Assembly (NCBI GenBank): GCA_009646425.1
Contig: WJBW01000003.1
Span: forward strand, 62,001 to 126,000
DNA from: Burkholderiales bacterium LSUCC0115
Lineage (GTDB): Bacteria; Pseudomonadota; Gammaproteobacteria; Burkholderiales; Burkholderiaceae_A
DNA: 64,000 bases
Direction of reading: 5' to 3'
Shown here in pieces: positions 35,775-46,595 of this stretch. The stretch's first letter is position 1, and every line of letters begins with the position of its first letter. A model generated the notes under the pieces. The model did no database searches. It was not told where the DNA came from and was given only the letters and a program-made list of their open reading frames with translations. Made by a program: the position numbers and the translations under genes.

Positions 35775-37481
35775 TCAGTGATCTCCTTGCAGCATGGCTC
35801 TGGCGGTTCGTTCGGCAATCAGCATAACGGGGGCGTTGGTGTTGCCGGAGGTAATCGTCGGCATCGCCGAGGCATCGACGACTCGAAGACCAGCAACGCC
35901 TCGCACGCGGCAGTCGGTGTCCAGTACCGTCGCCTCAGAATGGGCATGACCTTGGGCATCAAAGGCGCCCATGGCGCAGGTACCCACTGGGTGAAAGATG
36001 GTGGTACCCAGGTCGCCGGCTGCCTTGGCCAGGTCGTCTTCACTGACCAGCTGGGGTCCCGGCAAGACCTCCTCAGGTCGATATCGAGCCAACGCGGCTG
36101 AGGCCATGATGGCCCGGGTCATCTGCAAGCCCTTGATGGCGGCCTGTCGATCGTCTTCGGTGGAGAGGTAGTTGCAAAAGATTCTGGGGCTGGCCAGGGC
36201 ATCTGCATGGGCGATGCGAACGTGACCACGTGAACTCGGCCGCAAGTTGCAGACCGAGGGCGTGATGGCGCCGAACGGGTGCAGGGGCTCGCCAAACTTT
36301 GGCAAGGACAGAGGCTGCACATGCCACTCCAGGTTGGCACTCGCCAGTCTAGGGTCGCTCTTGGCGAAAGCGCCCAGTGTGGACGGTGGCATGGTCATGG
36401 GGCCCGTCTTAAAGAGCAGGTACTGAAGGGCCATGCCGGCCCGGGTAATCCAGTTTTTATACAGGGTGTTGACCGTTGGGGCACCACTCACCTTGTAGAC
36501 CGTTCGAATCTGAAGGTGGTCTTGCAGATTTTCTCCAACACCTGGCAGTTCAACCCGCACCGGTATTTGGTGGGCTGACAGCAGATCTGCCGGACCAACA
36601 CCGGAGACCTGCAAAAGCTGCGGTGAGCCAATCGCACCGGCACTCAACACCACCTCCTTAGCAGCCTTGAGCTCGCGAACCTGGTTGTCTTGAAGCACCT
36701 GCAGACCTACGGCCCTCTGGCTGGCCTGGCTCCAGGCCCCATGACGTTGATGCTCACCGACCTGGTGATCGAACAGAATCTTCAGGGCGTGGGTGTTCTT
36801 GAAGATCGTGAGGTTGGGCCGGTGGGCAATGGGATGTAGAAAGGCATCGGCCATGGACCAGCGACGGCCGGTCTTCTGGGTGACATGAAAATAGGCGCTG
36901 CCCGCGTTGTCGCCTCGGTTAAATTCATTGATGGGAGCGATGCCGGCCTGGGCAGCGGCTGCCTGCCAGGCATCCAGAATCTCCCACCGAACCCGGGGAC
37001 GCTCCACCCGCATTTCGCCGCCGGCCCCGTGCCACGCGTTTGCACCGTCAAAGTAGTCTTCCAGGGATTTATAGATGGACAGGGTCTGACCCGATTGGCT
37101 GCCTCTCGATGATCCATCTCCCCACCGCCAGCGCTCATCACCGGTGGCCTGGGCCCAGAGGTCGTAGTCGGAGGCCTGACCCCGCATGTAAATCATCGCG
37201 TTGATCGACGAACAGCCCCCGAGCACACGGCCGCGGGCGTAGTGAATGCTGCGGCCATTCAAGCCAGGATCGGGTTCTGTCTTAAAGCACCAGTCGGTTC
37301 GAGGGTTGGCGATCGTGTAGAGGTAGCCCACCGGGATCTTGATCCAGAACCAGTCGTCTGCTCCGCCGGCCTCAATCAGGGCGACCCGGTGGTTGGGGTT
37401 GGCACTGAGCCGATTGGCCAGCAGGCAGCCGGCGCTGCCCGCACCGACAACGATGTAATCAAAGTCAGACCAGGAGTTCAT
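35775..37481 (-). CDS. GMC-family FAD oxidoreductase (choline dehydrogenase-like)
   Basis: A 568-residue flavoenzyme. The FAD dinucleotide motif DYIVVGAGSAGCLLANRL is at residues 7-24, GMC signature 1 at GRVLGGCSSINAMIYMRG, signature 2 at GAIGSPQLLQVSGVG, and the catalytic His in FHPVGTCAMG with the conserved Asn in GNTNAPVM near the C-terminus. It oxidises an alcohol of unknown identity; choline dehydrogenase itself is possible, but no betaine genes are nearby. The ATG at 37481 gives the standard GMC N-terminus and overlaps the end of aceK by 17 nt; a longer frame adds 14 unsupported residues. Confidence 0.9.
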   Translation of the reverse strand: MNSWSDFDYIVVGAGSAGCLLANRLSANPNHRVALIEAGGADDWFWIKIPVGYLYTIANPRTDWCFKTEPDPGLNGRSIHYARGRVLGGCSSINAMIYMRGQASDYDLWAQATGDERWRWGDGSSRGSQSGQTLSIYKSLEDYFDGANAWHGAGGEMRVERPRVRWEILDAWQAAAAQAGIAPINEFNRGDNAGSAYFHVTQKTGRRWSMADAFLHPIAHRPNLTIFKNTHALKILFDHQVGEHQRHGAWSQASQRAVGLQVLQDNQVRELKAAKEVVLSAGAIGSPQLLQVSGVGPADLLSAHQIPVRVELPGVGENLQDHLQIRTVYKVSGAPTVNTLYKNWITRAGMALQYLLFKTGPMTMPPSTLGAFAKSDPRLASANLEWHVQPLSLPKFGEPLHPFGAITPSVCNLRPSSRGHVRIAHADALASPRIFCNYLSTEDDRQAAIKGLQMTRAIMASAALARYRPEEVLPGPQLVSEDDLAKAAGDLGTTIFHPVGTCAMGAFDAQGHAHSEATVLDTDCRVRGVAGLRVVDASAMPTITSGNTNAPVMLIAERTARAMLQGDH

Positions 37482-39189
37482 GTCGATTCCGGAAGCGCAG
37501 TTCTTCGGGATAAGGGAAGACATCGTCTAACAAGCCGCTCTGAATGCGCTGCTGTTGAGCGGACCAGTAGTCGGCCTGCAGCAGCTCAGCGTGGTATTTC
37601 ATAAAGGGCTTGCGAAGCTTGGGCTGGCCCAGGAGAAACAGCTCGAACTCCTCTGGAAAGACATCATTGGGACCCACGGTGTACCAAGGCTCACTGGCCA
37701 TCTCGTCCTCAGGCGTCCGTGGTGGTGGGATACGCCTAAAGTTGCACTCCGTCAGATACTGGATCTCGTCGTAGTCGTAGAACACCACGCGACGGTGTCG
37801 GGTCATGCCAAAGTTTTTGTAGAGCATGTCACCTGGAAAAATATTCGCAGCCACCAACTGTCGAATGGCGTCCCCATATTCCTTGACCGCATGGTCCACC
37901 TCCTGCTCGGTCGCATGCTCCAGATACAGGTTCAAAGGAATCATGCGACGTTCAATGTAGACATGCTTGATGATGACTCGCCCGTCGACAATCTCGAGCA
38001 TGCTGGGTGCAAACGCCCTGAGCTTTTCAATGAGGCTGGATTCGAATCGATCAGCGGGAAAGTCCACATTGGAGTATTCCCAGGTGTCGGCCATGCGTCC
38101 GGCCCGGTCATGCAATTTGACTAGCTGATATTTCGAGGCAATGAATTCTCGGCTGACATCCTTGGACCGTTTGTCTTTGATGATCTTGAAGACATAGGGG
38201 AACGAGGGCAGTGTGAAGACCAGCATAACCAGGCCCTCAATGCCCGCGGCCAGACAGAATCGATCGGTCGAGTGTTTCAGGTGATGCAGGAAGTCTCGGT
38301 AAAAGAGCGTCTTGCCCTGCTTCTGCAGGCCCAGCATGGTGTAGAGCTCGCTCTTGGGTTTGTTGGGCATCATGGAGCGCAGAAACTGCACATAAGCCGA
38401 TGGCACTTCCATGTCGACCATGAAGTAGGCGCGGGCGAAAGAGAAGAGTACCGAGATCTGCTCGGGATCAAAGATCACTGTATCCAGATAGAGCTGGCCG
38501 GCGGCATTTCGCAAAATGGGGGCCGCAAAGCCAATGGGCTCGCCATCATTCATGATGCGGCCGATCACGTAGGCACCTTTGTTTCGAAAGAAAAGCCCGC
38601 GGAGCACGTGAATCTGTAGATCACCTTCAGCCCAGAAGGGCCTCTCCAGGTCATGACAGGCCGCCTTGAGCACCAGTCGCAGGTCTCGGTCAATGTCCTC
38701 CCAAGGACAGGCCATGCCCAGGTCCACGGCCATGTCGATCAGGGTTTTGCGAATGCCCCGTTTCTTGGGGTAATAGATTCGATAAGACGGTGGATCAGAG
38801 TCTAGGTAGTCCGTTGAGACGGCCGGGCGAACAAACAGGTATTCATTTCGGAAATACTCCTTGGCCAGCAGCTTGGTGGTGACAGAGTTAAAGAAGGTCT
38901 CGGCCAACTCTGGCTGACGATGGTCGGTCAGCAGCATGATGTAGGCCTTCTTCACATCCGGCCAGACCCCTTCATTGAGCATCTCGTCGCCAAAGGTAGA
39001 GGACAGGCGGTCACAGGCCTCGGTCACACGCTGATCGTAGAAGGTGATCCGATCACTGGCCAGGCGTCGAATGGCTTGGTAGTGTCCAGATTCAAAACGA
39101 TTCTTGGCCTGTTGGGCGTTGTAACGAAACAGACCATAGTGTCGGTCAAAGCCCTCGAGCATGACCTGCGCAATGGCTACAGCAGACAT
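37465..39189 (-). CDS. aceK: Isocitrate dehydrogenase kinase/phosphatase
   Basis: Bifunctional enzyme of 574 residues that phosphorylates and inactivates, or dephosphorylates, isocitrate dehydrogenase, directing carbon into the glyoxylate shunt. Full-length AceK features are seen: YFRNEYLFVRPAVSTDYLD, the kinase-like ATP loop region FTLPSFPYVFKIIKDK, HDRAGRMADTWEYSNV, and the metal/catalytic region FGMTRHRRVVFYDYDEIQYL. The ATG is preceded by a G-run. It follows rodA by 27 nt rather than aceB/aceA, so it sits apart from the usual glyoxylate operon. Confidence 0.95.
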   Translation of the reverse strand: MSAVAIAQVMLEGFDRHYGLFRYNAQQAKNRFESGHYQAIRRLASDRITFYDQRVTEACDRLSSTFGDEMLNEGVWPDVKKAYIMLLTDHRQPELAETFFNSVTTKLLAKEYFRNEYLFVRPAVSTDYLDSDPPSYRIYYPKKRGIRKTLIDMAVDLGMACPWEDIDRDLRLVLKAACHDLERPFWAEGDLQIHVLRGLFFRNKGAYVIGRIMNDGEPIGFAAPILRNAAGQLYLDTVIFDPEQISVLFSFARAYFMVDMEVPSAYVQFLRSMMPNKPKSELYTMLGLQKQGKTLFYRDFLHHLKHSTDRFCLAAGIEGLVMLVFTLPSFPYVFKIIKDKRSKDVSREFIASKYQLVKLHDRAGRMADTWEYSNVDFPADRFESSLIEKLRAFAPSMLEIVDGRVIIKHVYIERRMIPLNLYLEHATEQEVDHAVKEYGDAIRQLVAANIFPGDMLYKNFGMTRHRRVVFYDYDEIQYLTECNFRRIPPPRTPEDEMASEPWYTVGPNDVFPEEFELFLLGQPKLRKPFMKYHAELLQADYWSAQQQRIQSGLLDDVFPYPEELRFRNRHELLV

Positions 39190-39216
39190 CTAGCCCCCCT
39201 GTCTTTTGATGACAGT

Positions 39217-40416
39217 TTAGCCCTGTAGAGAGAATCCTTGCGTGACCTGGGAGCGATCTCGCGCCACGCTAAAGACAATGCCCAGGCCGACGCCCAGGGT
39301 CACCATGGCGGTGCCGCCGTAGGACATAAAGGGCAGTGGCACACCGACCACAGGCAGAATGCCCGAGACCATGCCCAGGTTGACAAAGGCATACGTGAAG
39401 AGCGTCAGCGAGACACTGCCGGCAAGCAGGCGGGCAAAGGCTGTGGGCGCGCCCAGGGCAATCCAGAGTCCTCGACCCACAATGCCCAGGTACAGACCAA
39501 TCAGAACGGCCGACCCCACGAATCCAAACTCTTCGGCGAAGCCCGCGAAGATAAAGTCGGTGGCCCGCTCCGGAATAAAGTCCAGCTGGGTCTGGGTGCC
39601 TTGCAGCCACCCCTTGCCCACCAGGCCGCCTGATCCAATCGCGATCATCGACTGTAGGGTGTGAAAGCCTTTGCCCAGCGGGTCTCGCATGGGGTCCAGC
39701 AGGGTACAGACCCGCTGGCGCTGGTATTCACGCAGTCCGGGCCAGTCGAGGCCCGGCTGGCAGGCATAGTCGCCGAAGATCAGCAGCAAGACAATCAAGA
39801 GCGCAAGCAGCCCAAAGCCAATGCTCAGCAGACGCCAGGGTAGGCCGGCCAGATACAGGACAAAAAAGCCGGAGGCCGCCACCAGGATGGCGGTACCAAG
39901 ATCGGGTTGTTTGAGAATCAGGGCCACTGGAATGGCCAGCAGACCACAGGCCAGCAGCCAGTCGCTGGCCGTGTTCATGCGCTCCCTCCGATGGACCAGC
40001 CAGGCCAGCATCAAGGGCATGGCAATTTTCATCATCTCGGAGGGCTGGATGCGGGTGATGCCCAGATTGAGCCAGCGGGTTGCACCTTTGGAGGTCTCAC
40101 CGGCTACCTCGACGGCTAGCAAGAGCAAGACCCCCAATGAGAACAGTGGAATGGCCAGTCGCTGCATTTGACTGGAGGGAATTTGCGAGAGCAGCAGCAT
40201 GAGCACCGCTGACATGGCCAGGTTGCGCAGATGCGCATAGAAGCGTGCCGGGTCATCGTGGCTCGCACTGTAGATCGCCACCAGACTCACCAGAAACAAG
40301 CCCGAGATCAGCCAAAACAGGGGCTGATCCAGTGTCTGGAATCGCTCGTGAATCAACTGGGTGACCGCCCGCCAGCCGGTGGCGACCCGCTTGTTTTTGG
40401 GATGCAGCTGGCTCAT
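39217..40416 (-). CDS. rodA: Peptidoglycan glycosyltransferase RodA
   Basis: SEDS-family glycosyltransferase of the elongasome, 399 residues with about ten membrane helices. Family markers include TSKGATRWLNLGITRIQPSE, LKQPDLGTAIL, LPFMSYGGTAMVT, and the catalytic-loop region between helices 7 and 8 (PERATDFIFAGFAEEFGFVG). Its start overlaps the stop of mrdA (ATGA), the typical PBP2-RodA pairing. It closes the mreBCD-mrdA-rodA shape operon, and aceK follows. Confidence 0.96.
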   Translation of the reverse strand: MSQLHPKNKRVATGWRAVTQLIHERFQTLDQPLFWLISGLFLVSLVAIYSASHDDPARFYAHLRNLAMSAVLMLLLSQIPSSQMQRLAIPLFSLGVLLLLAVEVAGETSKGATRWLNLGITRIQPSEMMKIAMPLMLAWLVHRRERMNTASDWLLACGLLAIPVALILKQPDLGTAILVAASGFFVLYLAGLPWRLLSIGFGLLALLIVLLLIFGDYACQPGLDWPGLREYQRQRVCTLLDPMRDPLGKGFHTLQSMIAIGSGGLVGKGWLQGTQTQLDFIPERATDFIFAGFAEEFGFVGSAVLIGLYLGIVGRGLWIALGAPTAFARLLAGSVSLTLFTYAFVNLGMVSGILPVVGVPLPFMSYGGTAMVTLGVGLGIVFSVARDRSQVTQGFSLQG

Positions 40417-42257
40417 GGCAGCGTTCGGCCTTTGGCCGCCTGTTCAACCAACAGAAAATCCAAGACTTTTCGGGCGATCGGTGCGGCCGCAGCAGCACCA
40501 AAGCCGCCATTCTCAACCACGATCGCCATGGCCACCTTGGGATCCTCGATGGGGGCAAAGGCAATGAACAACGAGTGATCACGAAGCCGTTCAGGGATTT
40601 TGTTGGCCTGATACTTTTCGTTCTGGCCTATGGTGAAGACCTGAGCGGTTCCCGTTTTACCAGCGGCTGCGTACTTGGCCCCCCGAAAGACATTGGCGCC
40701 TGTGCCGCTGATGTTCACTTCGCGCATGGCCTCGTGAACCAGTTTGATCCAGTCTTCTTCTAGTGCCAAGGTTCTCTCGGCCGGTGGGTCTAGTAGCAAT
40801 TTGTTTTTGTTGGAAGGCTCTTCAATTTGCCTCACCAAATGTGGCGTGACCAGTCGACCGCCGTTGGCAATGGCGGCAGTGCCGCGGGCCAGCTGCAGCA
40901 TGGTGAAGGCGTTGTAGCCTTGACCAATACCAATCGATGGGGTCTCACCAGGAAACCAGTCCTTGCCGAAGCGTTTTTTCTTCCAGCTGGTAGAGGGCAG
41001 AATGCCAGCCACCTCACCGTCGATGTCGATACCCGTCAGCGCACCAAAACCAAACGGCGAGATGTGCTTGAAAATTTTATCGACGCCCATGTCGAAGGCC
41101 AGCTTGTAGTAATAGGTGTCGCTGGACACCACGATCGACTTTTTCATGTCGACCGTTCCGTGGCCTTCGGGCTTGCTGTCCCGAAAGCGATGGTTGTCTA
41201 ACAGGAAATAGCCTGGGTCGGAGATGGTGTCCGACGGCCGCCGCTCGCCCGAGGCGAGAGCAGCAAACGCCATGAAGGGCTTGTAGGTCGATCCAGGGGG
41301 ATAGATGCCGCGGATGGCTCGGTTCAGCAGAGGTTTGTTGGGCGAATTGTTCAGGCCATTCCAGAGCTCAGGGTCAATGCCATCGATGAAGAGATTAGGA
41401 TCAAAAGTGGGCATGGAGACCAGGGCCAGAATCTCGCCGGTCTTGGGCGAGAGCACCACAGCAGCGCCTTTGCGCTGACCGTAAAGGTTCTCGACCAACT
41501 GTTGAAGCTCAAAGTCGATGGATAGGCTGATGTTCTGGCCTGGTTCGGCGGGACGAATGTCGAGCTCCCGGACGATACGGCCACTGGCCGTGACCTCCAT
41601 GCGTTGAAAGCCAATCTCGCCTTTGAGGGCCGACTCGTAACTTTTTTCGAGGCCCAATTTGCCAATGTGGGTGACGCCGAAATAAGTATCCGACAGGTCA
41701 TCACGCTCCAGCCGTTCTTGGTCGCGCTTGGAGATTCGTCCGATATGACCGAGCAGGTGTGCGCCATGAAGACCAAAGGGATAACTGCGAATGGCTCGAC
41801 GTTCTAGTTTGACGCCGGGCAGCTGGGTCAACCGGGCAGCGAGTTTGGCCACCTCCTCGTCCGTTAACCGAGTTTTGATGGGCACGCTGTCAAATTTTCG
41901 GGCGTCGGCTACGGCGCGTTTGAAGCGACGGATATCCCCTTCAGAGAGTTTGAGCAGGTCTCGTAGTGAGGCGATAAGGCCCTCTTTGTCCTCGACTTTG
42001 AACGGCTCGATCTCTGCAGAAAAGCCCGCGTCATTTCGGGCCAGCACTAGGCCGTAGCGATCCAGAATCAGGCCCCTTGGCGCCTGAATGGGCAGCAGGG
42101 CCACTCGGTTGTTTTCAGCCTTGGTGGCAAAGTTGTCGAACTGCCAGATTTGCAGGGTGCCCAGCCTGAGTAGGATCAGGCCAAACAAAAAGGCGACAAA
42201 CAACACAGCCACGGTGGCACGTCTGCGAAAGTCAGACTGGCTGATGGCGTTGATCAC
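40413..42257 (-). CDS. mrdA: Penicillin-binding protein 2
   Basis: Transpeptidase of the elongation machinery, 614 residues. One membrane anchor (about 15-35) is followed by the dimerisation/pedestal domain (PRGLILDRYGLVLARN) and the transpeptidase domain with active-site Ser323 in PPGSTYKPF, SSD at 378-380, and the KTG motif in AAGKTGTAQVF near residue 545. It cross-links peptidoglycan made by RodA. The start is GTG. The gene lies 7 nt after mreD and overlaps rodA by 4 nt. The extended family name is mrdA/pbpA. Confidence 0.96.
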   Translation of the reverse strand: MINAISQSDFRRRATVAVLFVAFLFGLILLRLGTLQIWQFDNFATKAENNRVALLPIQAPRGLILDRYGLVLARNDAGFSAEIEPFKVEDKEGLIASLRDLLKLSEGDIRRFKRAVADARKFDSVPIKTRLTDEEVAKLAARLTQLPGVKLERRAIRSYPFGLHGAHLLGHIGRISKRDQERLERDDLSDTYFGVTHIGKLGLEKSYESALKGEIGFQRMEVTASGRIVRELDIRPAEPGQNISLSIDFELQQLVENLYGQRKGAAVVLSPKTGEILALVSMPTFDPNLFIDGIDPELWNGLNNSPNKPLLNRAIRGIYPPGSTYKPFMAFAALASGERRPSDTISDPGYFLLDNHRFRDSKPEGHGTVDMKKSIVVSSDTYYYKLAFDMGVDKIFKHISPFGFGALTGIDIDGEVAGILPSTSWKKKRFGKDWFPGETPSIGIGQGYNAFTMLQLARGTAAIANGGRLVTPHLVRQIEEPSNKNKLLLDPPAERTLALEEDWIKLVHEAMREVNISGTGANVFRGAKYAAAGKTGTAQVFTIGQNEKYQANKIPERLRDHSLFIAFAPIEDPKVAMAIVVENGGFGAAAAAPIARKVLDFLLVEQAAKGRTLP

Positions 42258-42264
42258 GGCAAGC

Positions 42265-42807
42265 CTAACCCTGACGTGAGGGCTTGTTGGGTTTGTTGTT
42301 CACAATTCGGCGTGGACTGGCTTTGCGACTCAGCAGACTGAGGATGAGGCCGTCTGCGGCTAGCCAGACCAGTGTCTGGATGAGGGGTGAGACCATCACC
42401 TGCCAGTTGGGCGTCACGGATTCCGCTGAGAGACGCACGATGGTCACCACGAGGGTCGAGATGACAAAAAGCCCCAACACATGAACCGCCTGGCCTTTGC
42501 GGTCAAACCCTTCCAAACGACGATGCAGGCTGATGGCCCCGTAGCTCAGCACACTGTAGGCCAGCGCGTGCTGACCGAGCAGCACACCCTGATGGACGTC
42601 CATCACAATGCCCAGCAGCCACGCGACCCCCAGTCCAATGCGAGAGGGGGTGCGGATGTTCCAGACCACCAAGAGGGCGGCGACCACATCGGGCGCGGGC
42701 AGGCTGGCCGGCCATGGCGCCAGGTTGAGTAGCAACCCGATCACCAGGCTGTAAGTCAGCATCTTGGTGGTGGGCGCACGAGCCAGCGTCTTGGGTGTGA
42801 TGATCAT
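42265..42807 (-). CDS. mreD: Rod shape-determining protein MreD
   Basis: A 180-residue inner-membrane protein with five or so hydrophobic helices and the family block WLLGIVMDVHQGVLLGQHAL near residue 63. MreD links MreC and the cytoplasmic MreB filaments to the wall synthases. The ATG overlaps the mreC TGA (ATGA). The identification relies on position within mreBCD-mrdA-rodA as well as on the conserved GxxxDxxxGxxLG motif. Confidence 0.92.
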   Translation of the reverse strand: MIITPKTLARAPTTKMLTYSLVIGLLLNLAPWPASLPAPDVVAALLVVWNIRTPSRIGLGVAWLLGIVMDVHQGVLLGQHALAYSVLSYGAISLHRRLEGFDRKGQAVHVLGLFVISTLVVTIVRLSAESVTPNWQVMVSPLIQTLVWLAADGLILSLLSRKASPRRIVNNKPNKPSRQG

Positions 42808-43649
42808 GGGTTTTGGTTGGCCGACCGAATCACCAGCAGCTGATTGGTGGTGCCGATCTTGGCGCTGGATTTGGCAATGACGCGTGGGAATTGACCCTCA
42901 CGCCCTGGTGTGACCGAGATGACCTCCCCCACCGGTAGGCCAGCCGGAAACAGTCCATCGAGGCCAGAAGTCACAATCTGCATGCCTGGCGTGACAGGCG
43001 CGGCCAGGTTGACGTATTTCAGCTCGAAACCATCTTGATTACCCAGACCCTGGGTAATCGCACGAATGTCCAAGTCTTTGATCACAACTGGCACGGCCAG
43101 ACCCTCATCACTGATGAGTTGAACCTCGGCAGATAGGGGAAAGACGCGTCGGACCTGACCGACAATGCCACTGCTAGAAATCACGGGGTCTCCGTTGCGG
43201 ATTCCGTGATCCTGGCCGCGGTCGATGATCACTCGCATGGCCAATGGGTCGCGCTGGGCTGACCGAATGCTGGTGGCCACAGTGGGGAATTGAATGGATT
43301 TGCGCAGTTCCAGCAGACCGGTGAGGTTGGCATTCTCTGCGCGCAGCTGCTCGAGCAGCAAAAGGGCCTGGGCGTTCTGAGCCTCGACCTTGCGCAACTC
43401 TGTGATCTCGGACTCTAGCCGCAGACTGTCTTCAATGAGCAGACCAGCCTGTTCAACGAGTTCGGCCGGCCACTCCAGAGCAACCGTAACAGGGTGCAGA
43501 ACAAGGGTGATGCCCTGCCGCAAGGGTTTGGTGAAGTTCATCGCATGATCCAACTGCATCACCGCGACAGCGGCGACAGCGGCGACGATCAGGCGAAGCT
43601 TTGCTGAAAAGCCTTGATGAAAGAAGGGGGGCGGCGGCGAGAGGGCCAA
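42804..43649 (-). CDS. mreC: Rod shape-determining protein MreC
   Basis: A 281-residue bitopic protein. One membrane segment (about 17-35) is followed by a coiled coil (about 75-115, ESEITELRKVEAQNAQALLL) and the periplasmic beta domain with VIIDRGQDHGIRNGDPVIS and GIVGQVRRVFPLSAEVQLI. It scaffolds PBP2 and RodA. The start is TTG at 43649, 15 nt after the mreB stop; no better codon is near. The N-terminus has a Pro run (SPPPPFF). Confidence 0.94.
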   Translation of the reverse strand: MALSPPPPFFHQGFSAKLRLIVAAVAAVAVMQLDHAMNFTKPLRQGITLVLHPVTVALEWPAELVEQAGLLIEDSLRLESEITELRKVEAQNAQALLLLEQLRAENANLTGLLELRKSIQFPTVATSIRSAQRDPLAMRVIIDRGQDHGIRNGDPVISSSGIVGQVRRVFPLSAEVQLISDEGLAVPVVIKDLDIRAITQGLGNQDGFELKYVNLAAPVTPGMQIVTSGLDGLFPAGLPVGEVISVTPGREGQFPRVIAKSSAKIGTTNQLLVIRSANQNP

Positions 43650-43664
43650 AATCTCGCGTTGGGC

Positions 43665-45084
<1,420 letters not shown>

Positions 45085-45088
45085 ACCC

Positions 45089-46594
45089 ATGGACCTTCGT
45101 TTTAGCGATTTGGCGGGCCTGAGAAAGGCCTTGGATAGCGGCATGGTGAGTGCCGTTGAACTGGCCCAGGATTACCTGGAGGCGATTGCCAAAGACCAGC
45201 ATGGGGTTGTGCTCGCGGTCAATCCCGAGGCCAGCTTGGCCCAGGCGCGAGCCGCTCAGACTCAGATCGATGCCCATCAGGCCGGCCCCCTGACGGGCCT
45301 GCCCCTGCTGCACAAGGATATTTTTGTCACCAAGGGATGGGCGACCACGGCCGGCTCCAAAATGCTGGAGAACTACCAGAGTCCTTTTGATGCTGAGGTG
45401 GTGGAGCGCCTGTCCAAGGCCGGTATGGTGACCCTGGGCAAGGCCTCTTGTGACGAGTTCGCGATGGGATCGGCCAACCAACATTGCGCCTATGGCCCTT
45501 GCACCAACCCCTGGGATGAGAGTCGAATCCCCGGTGGGTCCTCCGGTGGGTCTGCGGCAGCTGTCGCAGCAGGCCTGGCACCGGCGGCCACCGGCACCGA
45601 TACCGGTGGGTCGGTACGTCAGCCAGCAGCCATGTGCGGGATCACCGGCATCAAGCCCACCTACGGACGGGTCTCGCGGTGGGGCATGGTGGCTTACGCC
45701 TCCAGTCTGGACCAGGCGGGCGCCATGGCGCGCACGGCACAAGACTGCGCCTGGCTGCTCAACGCCATGGCGGGGTTTGACCCCAAGGACTCGACGAGCC
45801 TGGAGAGGCCCTCGGAAGACTTCTCCCGTTTGTTTGGCCAGCCCATGAAAGAGGCCACCGACAGCCAGCCCCTGAAGGGTCTGAAGATCGGTCTGCCCAA
45901 GCAGTTTTTCGGCCCTGGTCTGTCTTCAGAGGTGCGTACGGTCGTCGATTCGGCGACTGCACAACTCCAGGCCCTGGGGGCTGTCGTCCTAGAGGTGGAC
46001 CTGCCCAGGACAGAGCTCAGCATCCCGGCCTATTACGTCATTGCGCCGGCAGAGGCCTCCAGCAACCTCTCACGCTTTGATGGTGTTCGGTATGGCCATC
46101 GAACCCAAGAGGCCTCGGATCTGGAAACGCTCTATCGCAGAAGCCGCACCGAAGGCTTTGGCCTGGAAGTTCAGCGTCGGATTCTGATCGGCGCCTTTGT
46201 CCTGTCTCATGGTTACTACGACGCCTATTACCTGCAGGCCCAGAAGGTCCGCCGGCTGATTGCCCAGGATTTTCAGGTGGCCTTTCAGGGCTGCGATCTC
46301 ATTCTGGGACCAGTCGCGCCAACCGTCGCCTGGCCCATTGCCCAGATGGACAGCCAAGATCCGATGACCGAATACCTGGCTGACATCTACACCTTGGGGG
46401 CTAGCCTGGCGGGTCTACCGGCCATGTCTGTGCCTTGTGGCTTTGTAGCGGCCGATGCACCGTCCGCTCGTCGATTGCCAGTCGGCCTGCAGTTGATTGG
46501 CCCGCAGTTCCAGGAGGCGCAGTTGCTGGCCGTGGCCCATGCCTATCAGCAGGCGACTGACTGGCACTACCAAACCCCCGAGAAGGAGTCCTGA
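45089..46594 (+). CDS. gatA: Asp/Glu-tRNA amidotransferase subunit A
   Basis: Amidase subunit of 501 residues that releases ammonia from glutamine for transamidation of misacylated Glu-tRNA(Gln) and/or Asp-tRNA(Asn). The Ser-cisSer-Lys triad is present: Lys76 in LLHKDIF, Ser151 in [13 protein letters not shown], and Ser175 in [28 protein letters not shown] follows. It lies between gatC (4 nt) and gatB (1 nt). The presence of gatCAB implies that at least one of the Gln or Asn tRNAs is charged by the indirect route. Confidence 0.97.
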   Translation: MDLRFSDLAGLRKALDSGMVSAVELAQDYLEAIAKDQHGVVLAVNPEASLAQARAAQTQIDAHQAGPLTGLPLLHKDIFVTKGWATTAGSKMLENYQSPFDAEVVERLSKAGMVTLGKASCDEFAMGSANQHCAYGPCTNPWDESRIPGGSSGGSAAAVAAGLAPAATGTDTGGSVRQPAAMCGITGIKPTYGRVSRWGMVAYASSLDQAGAMARTAQDCAWLLNAMAGFDPKDSTSLERPSEDFSRLFGQPMKEATDSQPLKGLKIGLPKQFFGPGLSSEVRTVVDSATAQLQALGAVVLEVDLPRTELSIPAYYVIAPAEASSNLSRFDGVRYGHRTQEASDLETLYRRSRTEGFGLEVQRRILIGAFVLSHGYYDAYYLQAQKVRRLIAQDFQVAFQGCDLILGPVAPTVAWPIAQMDSQDPMTEYLADIYTLGASLAGLPAMSVPCGFVAADAPSARRLPVGLQLIGPQFQEAQLLAVAHAYQQATDWHYQTPEKES

Positions 46595-46595
46595 G

